From Shouchella tritolerans (GTDB lineage Bacteria; Bacillota; Bacilli; Bacillales; Bacillaceae_D), in NCBI RefSeq assembly GCF_025770735.1, contig NZ_JAODPB010000010.1, forward strand, positions 1 through 64,000: a stretch of DNA of 64,000 bases, written 5' to 3'. Shown here one piece after another: positions 56,869 to 64,000 of this stretch. The notes beneath the pieces are model-generated. The model searched no databases, was not told the origin of the DNA, and saw only the letters and a program-made list of their open reading frames with translations. The stretch's first letter is position 1. The number at the start of each line of letters is the position of its first letter. The translations under genes and the position numbers were made by a program.

Positions 56869-57336
56869 ATGCAAAAATATGAAATTATGGACATTACGTT
56901 AAAACAACAAAAAATCATATCCGATCCTTTGCGTGGGCAAATCATCAGTTTGCTCGCAGAAAAACCGATGACTTCAAAACAAACAGCCGTTCAGCTAGGG
57001 AAGAACCCTGGAACAATTTATTACCATATTAAGCAATTGTATGACCATGGCATTCTGGAACTTGACCATGTGGAAACAGTAAAAGGAATTGTTGAAAAGT
57101 ATTATAAGGCGAAAACCGTTTTGTTCAGGGGACCTGGGGGACAGGGGGAAGAGCATCGTGCGAAAAGCAGGGCGCCTTTATACTTGTCCGATACGTTAAT
57201 TGAAGAAATGCGTGAAGAGATGCACCAGCTTTTTATAAAATACGGCGAAAAGGCACGGGCCGATAAAACTGCGCAAATCCCATGTGTCGTTGAATTTTCC
57301 ATCACCGAAATACAGGAAGAAGGCAAAAGTGAGTGA
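56869..57336 (+). CDS. ArsR-family winged-helix transcriptional regulator
   Basis: 155 aa. HTH_20/ArsR fold at about 8-90: DPLRGQIISLLAEKPMTSKQTAVQLGKNPGTIYYHIKQLYDHGILEL is the helix-turn-helix with the recognition helix TIYYHIKQL. No metal-binding cysteines of the ArsR/SmtB type are present, so it probably senses something else. Divergent from pel; a role in pel control is possible by position only. ATG 56869 follows GAGGGATCGTC. Confidence 0.82.
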   Translation: MQKYEIMDITLKQQKIISDPLRGQIISLLAEKPMTSKQTAVQLGKNPGTIYYHIKQLYDHGILELDHVETVKGIVEKYYKAKTVLFRGPGGQGEEHRAKSRAPLYLSDTLIEEMREEMHQLFIKYGEKARADKTAQIPCVVEFSITEIQEEGKSE

Positions 57337-57355
57337 GAGTGTGTAAACAAACAAT

Positions 57356-57392
57356 AGAACCAGTCGGCCGGCAACTCCGGTCAACTGGTTCT
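57356..57392. terminator. Bidirectional terminator between the ArsR-like gene and metS
   Basis: AGAACCAGT / ACTGGTTCT outer stem with a partly paired CCGG interior, followed by TTTG on the plus strand. Lies between convergent genes. Confidence 0.65.
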
Positions 57393-57412
57393 TTGTATGA
57401 TTAGGCAAAATG

Positions 57413-59640
<2,228 letters not shown>

Positions 59641-59669
59641 ACATTCGATTTATCTTCATTCTTATCCAA

Positions 59670-59699
59670 AATATAGCCAATCATACATCACTTTGTCAA
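59670..59699 (-). promoter_or_regulatory. metS sigma-A promoter, overlapping the herA stop codon
   Basis: TTGACA (59694-59699), 18-bp spacer, TATATT (59670-59675), just before the T-box. The herA stop codon TGA lies inside the TTGACA hexamer. Confidence 0.7.
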
Positions 59700-61528
59700 G
59701 CCTGGTCATACAACGTCGCAAATGGTGTTTTCTCTTTTTTAAGCTTTCCTTCCCTGCATAAGCGTTCAAGTTCGCTTTTCCACTCAGAGACATCCCATGC
59801 TTTGGACGCTTGTTTGTTTAATGCATCCAGCTTTTGCATCACATGCATTTCCGCCATCGGCAAAAAGTCCGCTAATGCAGCGATGATTTCTTCATCGTCT
59901 GCTGCATTCATTTGCTCAAGCTCATCAAATGGATTCATCGTATGGGGACTCGTTGAATGGGCTAACCGAATCCGAACCGCCATTGTCCGGCCGATAATCG
60001 CCGATGAAACAAACACATCACCTGAACGCAAATAGGGCAGGCGCTTGCCTTCTTCCGCCGTTAAGTCGGTTTCTTCTTTAATCGTTTGGATGTCCGTTCC
60101 CCGAACTGTACGAAAGACAAATTTTGAATTAAGCTGTGCCGTAATCGTTTCATCGAGCAACGTCGGTCGTTGCGTTGCGAAGATTAAAAACGTCCCATAC
60201 TTCCGTCCTTCCTGAGCAATTTCCTTTAACACCGACTTGGCTGGCGCATCAAAGCCTTTCGGCGCAAAGTTGTGCGCTTCATCGGTCACAATCACAAACG
60301 GCGGGAAAAATTGGGCTTGTTGTTGCTGGAGTTTCGCATCTTTATAAGAGCGCCTTTTTGAATAAAGCGTACCAATGACATAGCTGGAGAACACTTGCAG
60401 CAACCAAACAGCCCCTTGGACGACAACAAGCTTGCCGCTATGGATGCCGTGCTCAATGGCACGGATATTTTGTTGGAAAAGCCCTGCTTGGTTGAGCCGG
60501 TGCAAGCGCCATTGGATCCCTTTTACAGAGGACGGCGGCAAACTGCCAAACTGGTCTAACAGCTTTTTAAAGGTGCCGTATCTGGCGATTTCATCCCGTG
60601 ACATGCCGCCATCATGGAGCATACCGTCTATTTTTTGTTTGCCCAGATCAAGTGCTTCTATTAAATTGGCAACACGGTCGGAAAACGATTGATAACTGTC
60701 TTTCTTTTTATGGAGTGTTTGCACGACATTGACCATCGACTCCGTCAACGATCCAGCAGCGCCGAGGAGCCTTTCGATGTCCCTTGTCGACAAGGCGGAG
60801 AAATCGACACCGACATCGCGGCCGATTTGTACGACTTCATAGCGGGAGTCGTAGTCAACCTGACCTTTATGCGCTTCCGTTTTGCCTGAAAAATTCATTT
60901 CAAAATGGGGATCAAACACAAGCGCTGGAATTTTCAGCTTCATTAATTCCTCAAGCATCACCCGCAAACCGAATGATTTCCCTGACCCCGAGCCACCAAA
61001 TACGCCAATATGGGGATATTGCTGCATTGCGCGAATGTCAAAAATAAACGGGACACCTTGTTGCGGCGTTGTCTTTCCTTGTTCGTGCAAAAGCATGAGC
61101 CCTTGTAAATGTTCAGGAATCGTTTCAGCGATAAAGTCAGTCGACTTTACTTCTCCGAGTACCATCCCTTTCTCTGGTCCAGTCGTCAACAGCAAATGCT
61201 CGATTTCACTGAACTCAGGATGGCGCACTGCCGCACCTGTTTGGATTGGCTTTTGTGCCTCTTCAAATAAGCGCACTTTAGCTAGATGGATATCGTCTTG
61301 GCCAATATCGTATCCAATCGCTTCGAGTGTTTCCAGTACATCGCGATCGACTAACCCTTTGTCCATTCCCATTGGAATATAGCGATTGTAAGAAAATGTT
61401 TCAACGACTTCCCCCTTTGGCTTAAACAGTTCGTCGTCTTCAATGACAAGCATTTCATTCATGCGGAACTTATGGGTTTTTGAAGCAACATGGACTTCAT
61501 GCTGCGTCGTGACACCAACCACTTGCAT
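59696..61528 (-). CDS. herA: HerA-type DNA translocase ATPase (DUF87)
   Basis: 610 aa. HerA/FtsK-like RecA-fold motor: HAS-barrel-like N-terminus, Walker A GGSGSGKS (178-185), Walker B with DEAHN (416-420) in FVIVTDEAHNF, and an arginine/sensor region FATQRPTLLDETITAQLNSKFVFR. HerA hexamers drive DNA through the NurA nuclease in archaeal end resection. The adjacent nurA gene 15 nt upstream supports that pairing. AGGAGG precedes ATG 61528. Not present at this locus in B. subtilis. Confidence 0.88.
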   Translation of the reverse strand: MQVVGVTTQHEVHVASKTHKFRMNEMLVIEDDELFKPKGEVVETFSYNRYIPMGMDKGLVDRDVLETLEAIGYDIGQDDIHLAKVRLFEEAQKPIQTGAAVRHPEFSEIEHLLLTTGPEKGMVLGEVKSTDFIAETIPEHLQGLMLLHEQGKTTPQQGVPFIFDIRAMQQYPHIGVFGGSGSGKSFGLRVMLEELMKLKIPALVFDPHFEMNFSGKTEAHKGQVDYDSRYEVVQIGRDVGVDFSALSTRDIERLLGAAGSLTESMVNVVQTLHKKKDSYQSFSDRVANLIEALDLGKQKIDGMLHDGGMSRDEIARYGTFKKLLDQFGSLPPSSVKGIQWRLHRLNQAGLFQQNIRAIEHGIHSGKLVVVQGAVWLLQVFSSYVIGTLYSKRRSYKDAKLQQQQAQFFPPFVIVTDEAHNFAPKGFDAPAKSVLKEIAQEGRKYGTFLIFATQRPTLLDETITAQLNSKFVFRTVRGTDIQTIKEETDLTAEEGKRLPYLRSGDVFVSSAIIGRTMAVRIRLAHSTSPHTMNPFDELEQMNAADDEEIIAALADFLPMAEMHVMQKLDALNKQASKAWDVSEWKSELERLCREGKLKKEKTPFATLYDQA

Positions 61529-61543
61529 CGTTGTTTCCTCCTT

Positions 61544-62488
61544 TTAATAAGGCCGGCTTTGCCGCATTTTTGTAAAAAACTGCTTACGAACATCGGGATC
61601 TAAATATTGTTCAACCAACCCTTCGACAAGCTGGTCCGTTATCCGGATTTCTTTGTCAATGTAATCAAGCCAAAGAGGAATGCCCCGGCCTTCTTTTGGT
61701 GTGAGCGTACAAAGCAAATCGCCGACAAGCGCCATATGTGTCGCTTGTTCTTCAAGCATATCAAATCCGGTAATCGCAGGCGTCGCCCCAAGCCTCATCC
61801 AAACAGATGTTAAGCCTGCTTTATGTTGGATATCTTCAAGGTAAACCATTTCATTTTCGTTTAACACACCAAACAGCAAGTCTCTATCATAAGAATACGG
61901 GTTCTTCGCAAATGGGGCAAAAGCTGGCAATTGGACTAAATTTTCCGTTGTGATTTCTTCTGATACGCCAACAAGCAACGTATCGTTTTTTAACGCAAGC
62001 GCCCGCAACGCTTCCCATTCCTCTGGGGCATCGATCCGATAATGGTAGAGCGCCCCGTCCATGAGCATGACGCGGATATCTTCTGCTTCAAGCAAGCGGG
62101 TAGCCGCTTCAAGCTCCAACTTGGCAAGTAAGTACGAACGGCGGTTTCCTGAAGACTCATCTAGTTCCTCCAACAGTGGAACATACAAATCAGAAGCCCA
62201 TTGTTCCTTTCCATCTGTGGTTTTCGCCAACGCTTGAAAAAAATAGAGTACATGTGGTGGTTCGCCATTTGTTTGGTTGACCGAGCCATCAGCGCCACCA
62301 ATTTTCCGCCCTTCTAAAAGATCAATGAGTTGGCCTGCCGAAATTGTCTCCATTTGTCGAATAAGCGTTGCCGACTTTCTCAAATTTTGTCGAATCAAAT
62401 CTTTTTGACTATGACTATTTGAATACTGCTTTTTTAAAAGGATGTTAGATTGCTTTAATTTGGAAATTATTTCTTCGCTTAAATCCAT
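61544..62488 (-). CDS. nurA: NurA-domain nuclease
   Basis: 314 aa. NurA family features: GGADGSVNQTNG (catalytic Asp), VMLMDGALYHY (second acidic motif), TLLVGVSEEI and YDRDLLFGVLNENEMVYLED. Predicted 5'-3' exonuclease/endonuclease working with HerA in one operon. AAAGGAGG precedes ATG 62488. The catalytic residues appear intact, but the alignment to archaeal NurA is from memory and distant. Confidence 0.82.
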   Translation of the reverse strand: MDLSEEIISKLKQSNILLKKQYSNSHSQKDLIRQNLRKSATLIRQMETISAGQLIDLLEGRKIGGADGSVNQTNGEPPHVLYFFQALAKTTDGKEQWASDLYVPLLEELDESSGNRRSYLLAKLELEAATRLLEAEDIRVMLMDGALYHYRIDAPEEWEALRALALKNDTLLVGVSEEITTENLVQLPAFAPFAKNPYSYDRDLLFGVLNENEMVYLEDIQHKAGLTSVWMRLGATPAITGFDMLEEQATHMALVGDLLCTLTPKEGRGIPLWLDYIDKEIRITDQLVEGLVEQYLDPDVRKQFFTKMRQSRPY

Positions 62489-62614
62489 TTTTCCTTTCCT
62501 CCTTTCTGAGACACTACCTCTGTTAAACCATTGCTATTACAGGATTATTCTTTCCAATGCTTCCTCGGGACGCACAAGTTTTCACAAAATATGCGATTTT
62601 TTATATAAATTTGT

Positions 62615-62643
62615 TTGACTTGTTTTGGAAATATTGTTATTCT
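62615..62643 (+). promoter_or_regulatory. abrB sigma-A promoter
   Basis: TTGACT (62615-62620), 17-bp spacer, TATTCT (62638-62643), about 100 bp before the abrB start. Confidence 0.7.
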
Positions 62644-62661
62644 TAGATTACTATAGAATTA

Positions 62662-62678
62662 TGTCGAATTATGACACA
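62662..62678 (+). promoter_or_regulatory. Tandem Spo0A boxes downstream of the abrB promoter
   Basis: TGTCGAATTATGACACA: a perfect 0A box TGTCGAA, 3 bp, then TGACACA (5 of 7). B. subtilis abrB has TGTCGAA and TGACGAA with the same spacing below its promoter, where Spo0A-P represses. Confidence 0.8.
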
Positions 62679-62742
62679 TACAGAGTCCGTTTATTTTTCG
62701 TAAATAAGCGCACACCACCATATTTGAGGAGGAAATCTAAGA

Positions 62743-63027
62743 ATGAAATCTACAGGAATTGTACGCAAAGTGGATGAACTAGGTCGTGTTGTCATTCCCA
62801 TCGAACTGAGACGTACATTGGAAATCGCCGAAAAAGACGCGTTGGAAATTTATGTCGACAATGACCGCATCATTCTCAAGAAGTATAAAGCTAACATGAC
62901 TTGCCAAGTAACTGGCGAAGTGTCTGATGACAACCTATCACTCGCAAACGGCAAGATCATTCTTAGTCCTCAAGGTGCCGAAGCAATTATTGGCCAACTG
63001 CAAGAATATGTCGCAAAAAAATCATAA
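62743..63027 (+). CDS. abrB: Transition state regulator AbrB
   Basis: 94 aa. MKSTGIVRKVDELGRVVIPIELRRTLEI is the AbrB swapped-hairpin DNA-binding domain, followed by the C-terminal dimerisation part (LANGKIILSPQGAEAIIGQLQEYV). Represses post-exponential genes. TGAGGAGG precedes the ATG. Paralogue of SpoVT at 33500. Confidence 0.97.
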   Translation: MKSTGIVRKVDELGRVVIPIELRRTLEIAEKDALEIYVDNDRIILKKYKANMTCQVTGEVSDDNLSLANGKIILSPQGAEAIIGQLQEYVAKKS

Positions 63028-63040
63028 GCATGATGCTTTT

Positions 63041-63067
63041 AAAACCTGCCCCTTATGTGCAGGTTTT
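63041..63067. terminator. Bidirectional terminator between abrB and rsmI
   Basis: AAAACCTGC / GCAGGTTTT stem with a 9-nt loop and T-runs on both sides. Confidence 0.85.
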
Positions 63068-63074
63068 TTGTTTT

Positions 63075-63941
63075 TTAGTGTTGATGGTACGCTTGATAAA
63101 TTTGCCGTTTCGGAACGTCACGATCAACAGCTACTTGCTTAATCGCGTCTTTTTGGCTTAGACCAATGGCGATATAATGATCAACATGTGCTGTTTCACT
63201 TAACAGTGCCCACCACTGTTCTTGATCTTCATTTGCTTGTTGGCTTGCCCCTTCTACAACTAAACAAAACTCCCCCTTGATTGTCCCTGTTTCTGTCCAA
63301 GCGACCGCTTCACTTAGAAGACCACGCTGATACTCTTCAAATTTCTTAGTCAGTTCCCGGCCAATGGCGATTTCCCTGTCGCCAAACGCTTCATACATCG
63401 CTGCTAACGTCTGGCTAAGGCGGTGTGGCGCTTCGTAAAACAACATGGTTTCGTTTGCAGTGGCCAAACGGGCTAACACTTCTCTCCGCTCTTTTTTCCC
63501 TCGCGGCAAGAAACCGTGGAAAGCAAATTGCTTAGCAGGCAAGCCTGAAGCGACCAAAGCAGTCAATGCTGCATTTGCCCCAGGCAAGGCAACCACTGGA
63601 ATGCCTGCATCAATGCAAAGCTTGGCAAGCGCTTCACCAGGATCGGAAATTCCAGGCATGCCTGCATCACTGACAAGAGCAATTGTTTTTCCCTTTTCCA
63701 TTTCCGCTAAAAGTTCAGCACCGGCCTGCTTTTGATTATGCTCATGATAGCTGACTAGCGGCGTATGAATTTCAAAGTGAGCCGTAAGCTTACGAGTTTG
63801 CCTTGTATCTTCAGCAGCAATTAAATCGGCTTCTTTCAACATTCGAATGCCGCGGAATGTCATGTCCTCCAAGTTACCAATTGGCGTCGGCACCAAATAA
63901 AGGCACCCAGCAGTGTGCTGGAAACTTTTTTGCTCTTTCAT
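63075..63941 (-). CDS. rsmI: 16S rRNA (cytidine1402-2'-O)-methyltransferase
   Basis: 288 aa TP-methylase. LYLVPTPIGNLEDMTFRGIRML, AAEDTRQTRKL, ALVSDAGMPGISDPG and LPGANAALTALVASGLP are the family motifs. Methylates C1402 in the decoding centre. Its ATG overlaps the upstream stop codon (ATGA). B. subtilis yabC/yraL type; located next to yazA and abrB. Confidence 0.96.
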   Translation of the reverse strand: MKEQKSFQHTAGCLYLVPTPIGNLEDMTFRGIRMLKEADLIAAEDTRQTRKLTAHFEIHTPLVSYHEHNQKQAGAELLAEMEKGKTIALVSDAGMPGISDPGEALAKLCIDAGIPVVALPGANAALTALVASGLPAKQFAFHGFLPRGKKERREVLARLATANETMLFYEAPHRLSQTLAAMYEAFGDREIAIGRELTKKFEEYQRGLLSEAVAWTETGTIKGEFCLVVEGASQQANEDQEQWWALLSETAHVDHYIAIGLSQKDAIKQVAVDRDVPKRQIYQAYHQH

Positions 63942-64000
63942 CGTCCTTCCTCTTTTCTTCGCTTGGCTATGTAAAGCTGTTTTTCCTTTTTGGACAGTTG
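63938..64000 (-). CDS. Partial C-terminus of the upstream gene (YazA-like GIY-YIG protein)
   Basis: The last 20 codons read QLSKKEKQLYIAKRRKEEGR then TGA, overlapping the rsmI ATG by 3 nt. In B. subtilis yazA, a GIY-YIG (UPF0213) nuclease, occupies this place. The fragment is too short to prove the family. Confidence 0.6.
   Translation of the reverse strand, partial: QLSKKEKQLYIAKRRKEEGR

Overview
The window is the origin-proximal ribosomal/sporulation region of a Bacillus-type genome, printed in reverse orientation: most genes lie on the minus strand, and the right edge is nearest the replication origin. Gene order from right to left (yazA, rsmI, abrB, metS, tatD, yabE, rnmV, rsmA, yabG, veg, sspF, ispE, purR, yabJ, spoVG, glmU, prs, ctc, pth, fin, mfd, spoVT, yabM, yabN, rqcP, yabP, yabQ, divIC, yabR, tRNA-Met, spoIIE, yabS, yabT, tilS, hprT, ftsH, coaX, hslO, cysK, pabB, pabA, pabC, folP, folB, folK, dusB, lysS, 16S rRNA) follows Bacillus subtilis almost exactly. 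Protein divergence, a secreted pectate lyase and the inserted genes suggest an alkaliphilic Bacillaceae member such as the Bacillus (Shouchella) clausii group. The species is an inference, not a proof.

Layout. 1-0.42 kb: 5' end of a 16S rRNA gene with tandem rrn promoters. 0.4-7.7 kb: lysS, dusB and a tightly overlapping folate operon (pabB-pabA-pabC-folP-folB-folK). 7.9-19 kb: cysK, hslO, coaX, ftsH, hprT, tilS, the yabT/yabS kinase/vWA pair and spoIIE. 19.3-23 kb: a CitMHS citrate transporter, tRNA-Met, yabR, divIC, yabQ, yabP. 23-27.3 kb: a block absent from the B. subtilis locus (DedA protein, ferredoxin-NADP reductase with a Fur box, GNAT, 2-hydroxyacid dehydrogenase, HAD phosphatase). 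27.3-34 kb: rqcP, yabN, yabM, then two Yip1-type membrane proteins around a second MurG, then spoVT. 34-50.8 kb: mfd to tatD, with recognisable sigma-G, sigma-B, sigma-H and sigma-K promoters. 50.8-57.4 kb: accessory block (WG-repeat protein, USP protein, a frameshifted remnant, an ABC-F ATPase with a leader peptide and attenuator, pectate lyase, ArsR-like regulator). 57.4-64 kb: metS with a T-box leader, a HerA-NurA pair, abrB, rsmI.

Sporulation control is dense here. spoIIE has the 21-bp-spaced Spo0A-type promoter, abrB has tandem Spo0A boxes, spoVT and fin have sigma-G-type promoters, and yabG has a sigma-K promoter. The most notable observations are: (i) an unannotated 39-codon leader ORF plus terminator and Shine-Dalgarno-sequestering hairpin before the ABC-F gene; (ii) a dispersed intergenic inverted repeat that recurs at the 3' ends of minus-strand genes; (iii) the HerA-NurA DNA end-processing pair; (iv) an unassigned structured element near 30.8 kb. 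No CRISPR array, IS element or prophage was seen.
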